NCBI GenBank assembly: GCA_963741755.1 | Contig: CAVUJG010000001.1 | Location: 62,001 to 126,000 of the forward strand | Reading direction: 5' to 3' | Length of the DNA stretch: 64,000 bases | Origin: Sva-07 sp963741755 | GTDB lineage: Bacteria > Actinomycetota > Acidimicrobiia > Acidimicrobiales > Ilumatobacteraceae | Shown: one piece after another, positions 44,206 to 51,338 of the stretch | Layout of the letters: every line of letters starts with the position of its first letter | Position numbering within the stretch: position 1 is the stretch's first letter | Notes under the pieces: model-generated | Database searches by the model: none | Seen by the model: the letters and a program-made list of their open reading frames with translations, nothing else | Told to the model about the DNA's origin: nothing | Translations under genes and position numbers: made by a program

Positions 44206-44305
44206 GTGGGTCACCCTACGGCACGCGCGGCCATGTGAAAAGTGGCACATGGGAAAAACAGCGATGAAATTCTCGACGTGTTCAGTCGGATTTCCTCTGC
44301 CGAGC

Positions 44306-45106
44306 TCAGCCCAGTTCGCGACTGCGGTGCGTGGCGGCCCGGACGGCAGCACCGAAGGCACCGCGCAGGTCGCGTTCGGCCAGTGCGGCGAGCCCGGCGG
44401 CGGTCGTCCCGTTCGGGGAGGTGACCATCTCGCGCAGCCGCGTCGGATCTCCTTCTCGATCGAGCAGGGTCGCCGAACCGAGCAGCAGCTGGCGCACGAC
44501 GCGCTGGGCCATGCCCGGTTCGAGACCTTCGGCCACGGCGGCGTCGATCAGCGCTTCGGCAACGAGGAACACATAGGCCGGTCCCGACCCGGCGACACCG
44601 GTGAACGCGTCCAACGCCGACTCGTCGACCTCGTCGACCGTGCCGACCGCCTCGAGGATCCGCCGGGCCCACGACACGTCGTCGCGGTCTGCAGTAGCGC
44701 CCGCCGCGATCGCGCAGGCGCCGAGCCGCACGAGCGCCGGCGTGTTGGGCATCGCCCGGATGACGGCAACATCGGAACCAGCGGCAGCTTCGATCGTGGC
44801 GAGGCGGACACCGGCAGCGATCGAGAGCACCCGGGTCGCGCCGCTCGCGCCCGCCGCCGATGCCGCTGTGGGCGTGTCGGCCGGTTTCACGGCGACGACG
44901 GCGCCGACGCAGGGTGGCACCGCGGCCTCGATGCGCACACCGGGAAACTGCGACGCCAGGACGTCTCGTCGGGCCGCCACGACCTCGACCACGGCGATCG
45001 CCGATGCGTCGAACGCTCCCGAGTCGAGCAGTCCTCCGAGCAAGGCAGCGCCCATGTTCCCGCCGCCGATGATCACCAACTCGATCGGAGTGCTGTCGTC
45101 GTCCAC
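44306..45106 (-). CDS. proC: Pyrroline-5-carboxylate reductase
   Basis: 266 aa, GTG start. ELVIIGGGNMGAALLGGLLD is the NAD(P) motif. VIRAMPNTPALVRLGACAIA, DAFTGVAGSGPAYVFLVAEA and LREMVTSPNGTTAAGLAAL are the ProC signatures. Last step of proline synthesis. TAGGTT lies 6 nt upstream of the GTG. Confidence 0.93.
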   Translation of the reverse strand: MDDDSTPIELVIIGGGNMGAALLGGLLDSGAFDASAIAVVEVVAARRDVLASQFPGVRIEAAVPPCVGAVVAVKPADTPTAASAAGASGATRVLSIAAGVRLATIEAAAGSDVAVIRAMPNTPALVRLGACAIAAGATADRDDVSWARRILEAVGTVDEVDESALDAFTGVAGSGPAYVFLVAEALIDAAVAEGLEPGMAQRVVRQLLLGSATLLDREGDPTRLREMVTSPNGTTAAGLAALAERDLRGAFGAAVRAATHRSRELG

Positions 45107-45112
45107 GCGCCG

Positions 45113-45118
45113 AACCTA
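45113..45118 (-). promoter_or_regulatory. -10 box TAGGTT, leaderless-type
   Basis: Ends 6 nt before the proC GTG at 45106. Confidence 0.5.
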
Positions 45119-45161
45119 GTGCCTCGACGTTCGCCGCTCGCCGGACCAACATCGGAGTCGC

Positions 45162-45260
45162 GATGAGCGAACCGACCGCATACGGCGCTTTGGCTCATCG
45201 CAGCCAGGCCGGACCCGGCTGCGATGAGCGAACCGACCGTATACAGCGGTTTCGCTCATC
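45162..45260. repeat. Family 2 palindrome array, two copies at 61-bp spacing
   Basis: Units begin at 45162 and 45223. The 23-bp spacer is itself flanked by GCAGCC / GGCTGC. The two cores differ from each other at a few compensating loop positions. Confidence 0.93.
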
Positions 45261-45282
45261 GCACGCAGGTCGAGGGCCGGTT

Positions 45283-45333
45283 GTCCGGATGGGTGAGAGT
45301 GGGACCGACTCCCCCGAGCACACCCATCCGGAC
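45283..45333. terminator. Long inverted repeat in the 319-bp proC/YbjN gap
   Basis: Perfect 13-bp arms GTCCGGATGGGTG (45283-45295) and CACCCATCCGGAC (45321-45333) with a 25-nt loop, downstream of the YbjN stop. Between it and that stop lies a purine-rich stretch with repeated GGAACGG-like words (about 45365-45410). Besides the palindrome array and these elements nothing else is seen in 45107-45425. Confidence 0.45.
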
Positions 45334-45425
45334 ACCCGACAGTGGGCGACGACCCGTGAAGAAGGGAACGGCAGACGGGAACGGGTGAACGGAACGGGAG
45401 AACGGAAACGAGCGTGCGGCGACGA

Positions 45426-45884
45426 TCAGGCGAATCGGCTGCGGAACCCGATGCGCAACAGCGACTGGAAGCACTGTTCGACCTGTGCGTACAGCGTGCC
45501 GAGGGCACGATCGAGTTCGGCGAGGCTCACATGAGCCACCGGCATCTCGCCGCGCAGGAACACCGCATCTTCGATCCCGATCGAGAAGTGTGCGCCGACG
45601 AGGGTGTTGTTGCGGCGCAGGAGGTGCTCGTACAGCTCACCGTCGTTCTCCTCCGGTGCCGGCATCACGTAGGTCTCGTACCGCAGTGTCCGCTGGCCCA
45701 GCGTGAGCCACACGGTGGTGAACTCCTTGTCGTCGCCGCGCATCCGCACGTACCACCGAACTGCACCGTCGTCGGTGCGATCGACGGCGAGGATGTGGTC
45801 GTGTTCGTCGGCCAACTCGGCGAGCCACCCGTCGATCCGACCATCGAGGTCGGCGAGCTGATCGGCGTCGTAGGCGTCGGTCAT
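45426..45884 (-). CDS. YbjN-domain protein
   Basis: 152 aa; ATG overlaps the mshA stop. RWYVRMRGDDKEFTTVWLTL, TLRYETYVMPAPEEN and LLRRNNTLVGAHFSIGIEDA are the YbjN (T3SS-chaperone-like) pattern. The same gene follows mshA in mycobacteria. Function is unknown; a role linked to mycothiol or cell-envelope stress is possible from this conserved linkage. Confidence 0.85.
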   Translation of the reverse strand: MTDAYDADQLADLDGRIDGWLAELADEHDHILAVDRTDDGAVRWYVRMRGDDKEFTTVWLTLGQRTLRYETYVMPAPEENDGELYEHLLRRNNTLVGAHFSIGIEDAVFLRGEMPVAHVSLAELDRALGTLYAQVEQCFQSLLRIGFRSRFA

Positions 45885-47095
45885 CGACAGGTGACCAACT
45901 CGCGCACCGTGAGATCTCCGTACAGGCGCCGCAGACGGGCCGCTGCGAAGCTCCACGTGTAGCGGCGCGCCCGCTCGACGGCAGCAAGTGACATCCGCGT
46001 CCGAACCGCGTCGTCGCCGAGGATTCCGGCGATCGCCGACGCGTAATCGCCCGGGTCACGCCCTTCGATCAACCGTCCGGTGCGTCCGTCGTCGACGAGG
46101 CTGAGCAGGCCGCCGACCGCGCTCGCCACCACCGGGATGCCGCACGCCGCAGCTTCGAGGGCGACGAGGCCGAAGCTCTCGCTGCGACTCGGGGCGACCA
46201 CGACGTCAGCCGCGCGGTAGTACGTCGACAGGATGTGGTGCGGTTGCGGCTCGACGAATCGGACTCGATCGTGCAGGCCCAGTTCGTCGACCAGTGCGTG
46301 AGCGCGCATCGTTTCCACGTCGCCCTCGGTGCCGCTTGCACCTCCGACGATCACCAACTGCGCCCGGGCGTCGCCGAGCGCGGCCAGTGCCCGGATCGCC
46401 ACGTCGGGACCCTTGAGCGGTTGGATGCGACCGACGAACAGCAACAGCGGACGATCGACATCGAAGCCGAGCGCGCGCCGGGCGCCGGCCTGATCGCCGG
46501 GAGCGAAGAACGCATGCTCGACGCCGGGGGCAATGATCTCGAGCCGGCCTTGCGGATCGCCGTAGTGAAGGCGGAACTGGTCGGCCTCCTCCTCGCAACT
46601 CACGCAGATCGCGTCGGCGCAGTGGACGATCTCGGCTTCGGCACGATCACGCCAGTCAGGTTCGGGGTCGCCGTGGGCGGCCTTGACGCGAGCAAGCGTG
46701 TGGAACGTCGACACGAACGGCACGTCGAGTTCGTGCTTGAGGCGGTGGCCCACGAGGCCGCTGAGCCAATAGTTGCCGTGGATCACATCGGGTCGGTCGT
46801 TGCGGGCGAACCAGTCGAGCATCCCTCGGCGGAACTCGTCGGTCACCTCGGGCAGGGCCTCTTTCGGAAGGTGGTGCGGTCCGGCCTGGATGTGGACGAC
46901 GCGATGGCCCGGTTCGACCACGATCTCGTCGGGCAGTCCGTCACGATCGGCGCGAGTGAACGTGGTGGTCTCGACGCCGGCCTGGGCGAGTGCCGACCCG
47001 AGTTCGCGCACGTACACGTTCATCCCGCCACTGTCGCCGGATCCCGGCTGGAGGAGCGGAGACGTGTGGAGTGAGATCACTGCGGCACGTTGCAC
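45881..47095 (-). CDS. mshA: D-inositol-3-phosphate glycosyltransferase (mycothiol synthesis)
   Basis: 404 aa from GTG 47095; the open frame upstream is palindrome. ISLHTSPLLQPGSGDSGGMN followed by VYVRELGSALAQAG is the MshA N-terminal signature. The GT4 domain shows LLFVGRIQPLKGPDVAIRAL, VVAPSRSESFGLVALEAAAC and GIPVVASAVGG. It joins GlcNAc to inositol-3-phosphate, the first step to mycothiol. This fits the RsrA/SigR redox pair at 23.9-24.8 kb. Confidence 0.9.
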   Translation of the reverse strand: MQRAAVISLHTSPLLQPGSGDSGGMNVYVRELGSALAQAGVETTTFTRADRDGLPDEIVVEPGHRVVHIQAGPHHLPKEALPEVTDEFRRGMLDWFARNDRPDVIHGNYWLSGLVGHRLKHELDVPFVSTFHTLARVKAAHGDPEPDWRDRAEAEIVHCADAICVSCEEEADQFRLHYGDPQGRLEIIAPGVEHAFFAPGDQAGARRALGFDVDRPLLLFVGRIQPLKGPDVAIRALAALGDARAQLVIVGGASGTEGDVETMRAHALVDELGLHDRVRFVEPQPHHILSTYYRAADVVVAPSRSESFGLVALEAAACGIPVVASAVGGLLSLVDDGRTGRLIEGRDPGDYASAIAGILGDDAVRTRMSLAAVERARRYTWSFAAARLRRLYGDLTVRELVTCR

Positions 47096-47104
47096 AACCC
47101 GCCA

Positions 47105-47130
47105 GACGATAACAACGCTTCGCAAGTTCC
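47105..47130 (-). promoter_or_regulatory. Candidate ECF-type promoter of mshA
   Basis: On the minus strand GGAAC (47126-47130) is followed after 17 nt by CGTC (47105-47108), close to the SigR/SigH pattern GGAAY-N16-18-cGTT. It ends about 9 nt before the GTG start. Confidence 0.35.
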
Positions 47131-47186
47131 CCGAGCCCAGGGCTCCGGGAACCACGCTTGTTCCCCGGGGCCCGGGGTCGGGGAAC
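47126..47186. repeat. Family 4 palindromes, two 27-bp copies
   Basis: GTTCCCCGAGCCC-A-GGGCTCCGGGAAC (47126-47152) and a GTTCCCC...GGGGAAC copy at 47160-47186 are near-perfect palindromes spaced by 34 bp, directly upstream of mshA. Confidence 0.8.
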
Positions 47187-47191
47187 CTCGG

Positions 47192-47683
47192 TCAGTCGGG
47201 GAGGCTGTCGACGTCGGCTTCGCCATCGCGGTAGCGACGAACGAGCTCGGCGCTGAGGGCGTCGAGCTGATCGAAGCGAGCGCGACGATCGGTCGAGACC
47301 TTCTCCTCGAACTCGGCGATGGCCGCCGTCAAGGTCACCAGCTGCGCGTCGTCGAGCGACTTGAGACGACCCAGGCCGTTGGTGGCACAGAGTTCGTCGA
47401 GTTCGACAGCCAGCGGATGATCGCTCAGATCCTCGGTGGGCCGAGGCGGACGCGCCGGGCCACCGGTGAGATGGCTCGACAGCACGGTGCGAAGTTCCTC
47501 GTCGACGATGACTTCCGCCCCGGCGACTCGGTGTTCGGCTTCGGCTTTGACGAGGTCGAGGCGGGCCTGGGCGACGCGACGGGCATAGGACACGGCGTCG
47601 TCTTCGAGTTGGAGCTGATTGCGCAGGCCGCGCAGTTCGTCCAACGAGAGACTCGCGGGGTCGGGCAGCTGGGTGGTGGTCAC
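47192..47683 (-). CDS. RsiG-like protein with c-di-GMP-binding-type motif
   Basis: 163 aa, GTG start overlapping the MoaD stop. A helical pair begins LSLDELRGLRNQLQLEDDAV and continues SYARRVAQARLDLVKAE. It reads D-x3-S-x2-R-x3-Q-x3-D, one conservative change from the E-x3-S-x2-R-x3-Q-x3-D c-di-GMP motif of the anti-sigma factor RsiG. The C-terminal helices resemble the same family. A cognate WhiG/FliA-like sigma factor is not in the window. Confidence 0.7.
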   Translation of the reverse strand: MTTTQLPDPASLSLDELRGLRNQLQLEDDAVSYARRVAQARLDLVKAEAEHRVAGAEVIVDEELRTVLSSHLTGGPARPPRPTEDLSDHPLAVELDELCATNGLGRLKSLDDAQLVTLTAAIAEFEEKVSTDRRARFDQLDALSAELVRRYRDGEADVDSLPD

Positions 47684-47922
47684 GTGGATCCTCCGGACAC
47701 GGGTGGCAGAACTGCCACCTCGTCATGTTGGCCGACTGGGGCGTCGATCGAGATGTCCTCGCCGTTCACCCACACCCGGCAGGTACCGAGCACCTCGGCG
47801 AACCGAGCGCCGTAACGGGCTTCGGCCGCGGTGAGCACCTCGCGAACGGTGTCGCCGTCGACGACGTCGGTCCCGGTTCCGGCAGCCTCACGGGCTGAAG
47901 CGAACAGGCGAAGTCGAGGCAC
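47680..47922 (-). CDS. MoaD/ThiS-family sulfur-carrier-like protein
   Basis: 80 aa from GTG 47922. Beta-grasp pattern: LRLFASAREAAGTGTDVVDG, FAEVLGTCRVWVNGEDISID and HDEVAVLPPVSGGST. The di-Gly is followed by Ser-Thr, so the last two residues would have to be removed or the protein is not a classical sulfur carrier. The TAGATT box at 47930-47935 ends 7 nt before the GTG but only 1 nt before an ATG at 47928, which decides the start. Confidence 0.78.
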   Translation of the reverse strand: MPRLRLFASAREAAGTGTDVVDGDTVREVLTAAEARYGARFAEVLGTCRVWVNGEDISIDAPVGQHDEVAVLPPVSGGST

Positions 47923-47929
47923 GGCCATC

Positions 47930-47935
47930 AATCTA
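47930..47935 (-). promoter_or_regulatory. -10 box TAGATT, decides the MoaD start
   Basis: Seven nt before GTG 47922. Confidence 0.5.
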
Positions 47936-47993
47936 CAAGCGCCATCTGCGCCAGACCGGGTTCGCGCCGCGTCGTGCCCCGAGTCGGGCTCGG

Positions 47994-48980
47994 TCACGCA
48001 GGCAGTCCGCTCGGAAGTGCGCCGGCGATGAAGCCGACGAGCGCTACCGCGAGCGTGCCACCGAGCGCGAGGCGGCGAGTCGACGTCTCCTCGAGTCGAC
48101 GCGTCGCACCGTAGTAACCCAGCGACGGTTGCGCCAGGATCCGCAACGCTGCGAAGCCGACCATGACCAGCCATCCCGACACGACCATGGCGAGGACTCG
48201 CTCGTCGTGGGGCATCGCTCCGAGGCCGTGCGTCCACCGGTCGCTCACACCGCGCAGGGCCACTGCGAGATTGAGCACGACCATCGTCGCGAGCGTGGCC
48301 GTCCAGCGGATCGGCAGGCCGGTGCGCGATGTTCCGTCGCCGAGTCCGGCGCCGACGGAGGCCATCGACCATCGCAGTCGTACACCGGGCCACAGCACGC
48401 CGCCGGAGAGCAGCCAATGGCTGAGTGAGAAGAACACTTGCGCCAGCACGAGCGCGGCGAACGTGCTCCATGCCGGCATCTCGAACGGAAAGCGACCGCT
48501 GAGCAGCACGGCGACCAGCACGGTCACGAACAGCATCCGGCGAATGCCTTCGACGGCGACGAGCGCCCAGGCGGTCACGGCCAGGCGAGGACCGATGGTC
48601 GGATGAGACCCGCGAGGATCGAGCAGTTCGATGCCACGTCGTGCCCGGGCGACCTCACCCGTGTCGTCGGCACCGTGCGCGCCGACCGGGACGAGAGCAT
48701 CGACACCGAGCAGGTCGCCGACCACGTCGACGAACGACGCCGACCGCGTCAGTCTGCGACCACGTTCGGGCAGCGACCACAGCGCGGCGCTGATCACCAC
48801 GGCCACGAGCAACGCCGCCACCTCCAGTACGAGCACGACGACGCTCATCGCTCCGGTCGACGTCGAGACCCGCCAGGCGAGCCAGATCGACCACGCAACG
48901 AGGCCGACAACGGACGCGAACCGACCCGCCCACCGCACGGCCGTGTTCGCCGTTGCGCGCTCTGCCGCCTTCCGCTCCAT
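47994..48980 (-). CDS. Polytopic membrane protein, unknown function
   Basis: 328 aa with about seven hydrophobic segments, for example SVVVLVLEVAALLVAVVISA, RMLFVTVLVAVLLSG, TFAALVLAQVFFSLSHWLLS and LATMVVLNLAVALRGV. No recognised motif. The ATG at 48978-48980 is the best start; the upstream open frame overlaps the divergent gene at 49049. Confidence 0.65.
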   Translation of the reverse strand: MERKAAERATANTAVRWAGRFASVVGLVAWSIWLAWRVSTSTGAMSVVVLVLEVAALLVAVVISAALWSLPERGRRLTRSASFVDVVGDLLGVDALVPVGAHGADDTGEVARARRGIELLDPRGSHPTIGPRLAVTAWALVAVEGIRRMLFVTVLVAVLLSGRFPFEMPAWSTFAALVLAQVFFSLSHWLLSGGVLWPGVRLRWSMASVGAGLGDGTSRTGLPIRWTATLATMVVLNLAVALRGVSDRWTHGLGAMPHDERVLAMVVSGWLVMVGFAALRILAQPSLGYYGATRRLEETSTRRLALGGTLAVALVGFIAGALPSGLPA

Positions 48981-49033
48981 TTCACAGGGCTCATCGGCTG
49001 CGGAGGCAGCCGACTTGAGGCGACCTGGACCGA

Positions 49034-49039
49034 TAGCCT
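49034..49039 (+). promoter_or_regulatory. -10 box TAGCCT
   Basis: Ends 9 nt before the GTG at 49049. Confidence 0.4.
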
Positions 49040-49048
49040 GCCGCTCCT

Positions 49049-49309
49049 GTGGGTACCGAGAAACGTGAACGTCAGAAGGCCAACCGTGCGCTGAAGCATC
49101 AGCAGGAGCAGCAGGCACAGAGCCGCCGCAAGCTCCTGCGCAAGGTCGCGATCGGCGTTGCTGCCGTCGCTGGCCTGGTGCTGTTCGTCTGGATCGCAAG
49201 CAACGTGGTCGGAAGCGACGACGAACCGAGCACGCCGGTCACGCCGGTCACGCTCCCGGCCACGATCGACACGATCGGCGACAGCGTGCCCGCCACGACC
49301 GAGGGCTGA
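49049..49309 (+). CDS. Small single-pass membrane protein preceding a cyclophilin
   Basis: 86 aa: a highly charged Gln/Lys/Arg-rich N-terminus (EKRERQKANRALKHQQEQQA), one helix (KVAIGVAAVAGLVLFVWIAS) and a Thr/Pro-rich tail. It ends 5 bp before the lipoprotein PPIase gene. Such a pairing of a small basic membrane protein with a PPIase is seen in actinobacteria. Function unknown. Confidence 0.7.
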   Translation: MGTEKRERQKANRALKHQQEQQAQSRRKLLRKVAIGVAAVAGLVLFVWIASNVVGSDDEPSTPVTPVTLPATIDTIGDSVPATTEG

Positions 49310-49314
49310 CCGCA

Positions 49315-50028
49315 ATGGCCGCCACGAGATTCTTGGCCGCATTGGCGGCAACGGCGATCATCGCTGCCGGTTGTGGCAGCGACGACGCTGCGTCAGAACC
49401 GGCCACCAGCGAGGTCACGGTGTCGGACGACACTGACGCAGCGGTCGACGAAACGATCGACGCGCCGCCGAGCGACAGCGACTGCCCGCCCGCCGAGGGC
49501 GCCGACACGCAAACCCAGCAGTTCGACGCCGCACCGCCGATGTGTCTCGAGGCCGGGGTGTCGTACGAAGCGATCGTGACGACCAACATGGGCGAGTTCA
49601 CCATCGCCATCGATCAGGAATCGGCACCGGTGGCAGCGAACAACTTCGTGTTCCTCGCTCGGAATCTGTACTTCGACGACACCGAGTGCCATCGCATCAT
49701 CCCGAACTTCGTGGTGCAGTGCGGCGATCCGACCGCGACCGGCACCGGCGGTCCCGGCTACACGATCGTCGACGAGCCACCGGCTCCGGGTGAGTACCAG
49801 ATCGGCTCGATCGCGATGGCCAAGACGCAGGCGCCCGACAGCGCAGGCAGCCAGTTCTTCATCATCACCGGCTCCGACGGCGCGGCGCTGCCGCCGGAGT
49901 ACGCACTGTTCGGCCAGGTGATCGACGGCCTCGACACCACTGTCGAGACCATGGCCGCCGCCGGTTCGCCCGACGGCGGCCCGACGGAACCCGTCGAGAT
50001 CCAGTCGATCCGCATCGTCGAAGCCTGA
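49315..50028 (+). CDS. Lipoprotein peptidyl-prolyl cis-trans isomerase (cyclophilin type)
   Basis: 237 aa. Signal II peptide with lipobox IIAAGC and mature Cys20. After an acidic linker comes the cyclophilin domain: TNMGEFTIAIDQESAPVAAN, CHRIIPNFVVQCGDP (catalytic Arg), SIAMAKTQAPDSAGSQFFII and LFGQVIDGLDTTVETM. It folds exported proteins at the outer face of the membrane. Confidence 0.9.
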   Translation: MAATRFLAALAATAIIAAGCGSDDAASEPATSEVTVSDDTDAAVDETIDAPPSDSDCPPAEGADTQTQQFDAAPPMCLEAGVSYEAIVTTNMGEFTIAIDQESAPVAANNFVFLARNLYFDDTECHRIIPNFVVQCGDPTATGTGGPGYTIVDEPPAPGEYQIGSIAMAKTQAPDSAGSQFFIITGSDGAALPPEYALFGQVIDGLDTTVETMAAAGSPDGGPTEPVEIQSIRIVEA

Positions 50029-50053
50029 CCGGCCGGGCGAGCGCCCCGCCTGC

Positions 50054-50152
50054 GATGAGCCAGATGACCGTATGCGGTCGGTTCGCTCATCGCTGAGGCG
50101 ATCGCGCTGCCTGCGATGAGCCAGATGACCGTATGCGGTCGGTTCGCTCATC
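50054..50152. repeat. Family 2 palindrome array, two copies at 61-bp spacing
   Basis: Units begin at 50054 and 50115 with a 23-bp spacer; the inner loop here is ACCGTATGCGGT. It lies between convergent stop codons (PPIase and mrpG). Confidence 0.94.
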
Positions 50153-50176
50153 GCGGGGCGACGAGGGGGTGGGGGC

Positions 50177-50527
50177 TCAGTCGGTGGGGTCGGCGAGGCG
50201 GGTCGCCGCGGCGGTTTCGTCGCGTGTCAGGTCGTCGGGGCCGTCGAGGGCCACGGGGGTCTGGCGGCGCGAGGCCCGACTGAGGGCGTGGGCACCGACG
50301 GGCGACGACAGCAACTGGAGGATCACCACCAGCAGCAGCGTCGTGTAGGCGAGCAGCGTGTCGATGGCGATCGCTGCGCCGATCGCCACGAGCACCAGAC
50401 CGAGCGTCGGCGCCTTGGCTGCGGCGTGCATGCGCGAATACAGGTCGCGGAACTTGACCGCGCCGATCCCGCCGATCATGGCCAGTGCCGCGCCGGCGAT
50501 GATCAACACGCCGCTGACGACGTTCAT
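50177..50527 (-). CDS. mrpG: Mrp Na+/H+ antiporter subunit G
   Basis: 116 aa; ATG overlaps the mrpF stop. Three hydrophobic segments with LIIAGAALAMIGGIGAVKFR and DLYSRMHAAAKAPTLGLVLV, the MnhG/PhaG signature. Last gene of the operon. The charged tail after residue 85 is longer than usual. Confidence 0.92.
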   Translation of the reverse strand: MNVVSGVLIIAGAALAMIGGIGAVKFRDLYSRMHAAAKAPTLGLVLVAIGAAIAIDTLLAYTTLLLVVILQLLSSPVGAHALSRASRRQTPVALDGPDDLTRDETAAATRLADPTD

Positions 50528-50778
50528 CAGTTCCCCCGCCGTTCGATGAAGCGTGAGAGCGCGGTGGTGCCGACGAACCCGACCAGCACGGCCACGAGCA
50601 CGGTCTCGATGGTGATGCCGCTGTCGCTGCGAGCCGCGGCGACGATGATGGCGATCACCACGATCGACTGCAGCCCGTCGAGGCCGACCACCCGGTCGGA
50701 CAAGCTCGGTCCGCGCAGCAGTCGGAACAGGAATCCGGCGGCTCCGACCGCCAACAACACAAGTGCGATCGACGTCAC
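50527..50778 (-). CDS. mrpF: Mrp Na+/H+ antiporter subunit F
   Basis: 83 aa from GTG 50778, overlapping the mrpE stop. FLFRLLRGPSLSDRVVGLDG is the MnhF signature, with three hydrophobic segments. Confidence 0.92.
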   Translation of the reverse strand: MTSIALVLLAVGAAGFLFRLLRGPSLSDRVVGLDGLQSIVVIAIIVAAARSDSGITIETVLVAVLVGFVGTTALSRFIERRGN

Positions 50779-51338
50779 GTGGCACCTCCATCCGGCCATG
50801 CCGCAACGACACGCTCGAGCTCGGCGCGTTGCTCCTTGGTCCCGAACGCCCGCACGGCGAGACGCTCGAGCCGCAGGACATCGCGTCGCAACGACTCGAC
50901 GTCGGTGAAGTGCAGTGCATGCACGTACAGCACCGGCGGCCGGTCGGGGTCATCTGCGCGGACGTCGACGGTGAGCGTGCCGGGGGTCAGGGTGATCGCA
51001 TTGCCGACCAGGGTGACGAGGCCGTCGGTCGTCACGTGGAGCGGCACGGCGATGATCGCCCGGTTCACGTTCGAACCCGGGGTGATCACCTCCCAGGCCA
51101 CCTGGAAGTTCGACTTCACCAACTGCACCAGGAAGTAGGCGAGGAACACCACAGCGGACACGGGGTGGAACGAGGTGAGCTGGATGCCGTGCACACCGGT
51201 CGGACGAGCGATCAGCACGACGAACACGGCGACGCCGAGCCCTGACAGCAGGCTGGCCAGGCCGAGGTCGCCCCACAACAGCGCCCACACGAGCGTGAGC
51301 CAGATGACCAGCGCAGGAAGGCGGACCGACGGGGTCAC
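50775..51338 (-). CDS. mrpE: Mrp Na+/H+ antiporter subunit E
   Basis: 187 aa from GTG 51338, overlapping the mrpD stop. FLAYFLVQLVKSNFQVAWEV and ITLTPGTLTVDV are typical of MnhE, with VHALHFTD in the cytoplasmic tail. Confidence 0.92.
   Translation of the reverse strand: MTPSVRLPALVIWLTLVWALLWGDLGLASLLSGLGVAVFVVLIARPTGVHGIQLTSFHPVSAVVFLAYFLVQLVKSNFQVAWEVITPGSNVNRAIIAVPLHVTTDGLVTLVGNAITLTPGTLTVDVRADDPDRPPVLYVHALHFTDVESLRRDVLRLERLAVRAFGTKEQRAELERVVAAWPDGGAT

Noticed and set aside
44242..44424. Rightward 60-codon frame opposite the proC end
   Set aside because: Composition turns Arg-rich and it lies antisense to proC; no promoter geometry supports it.
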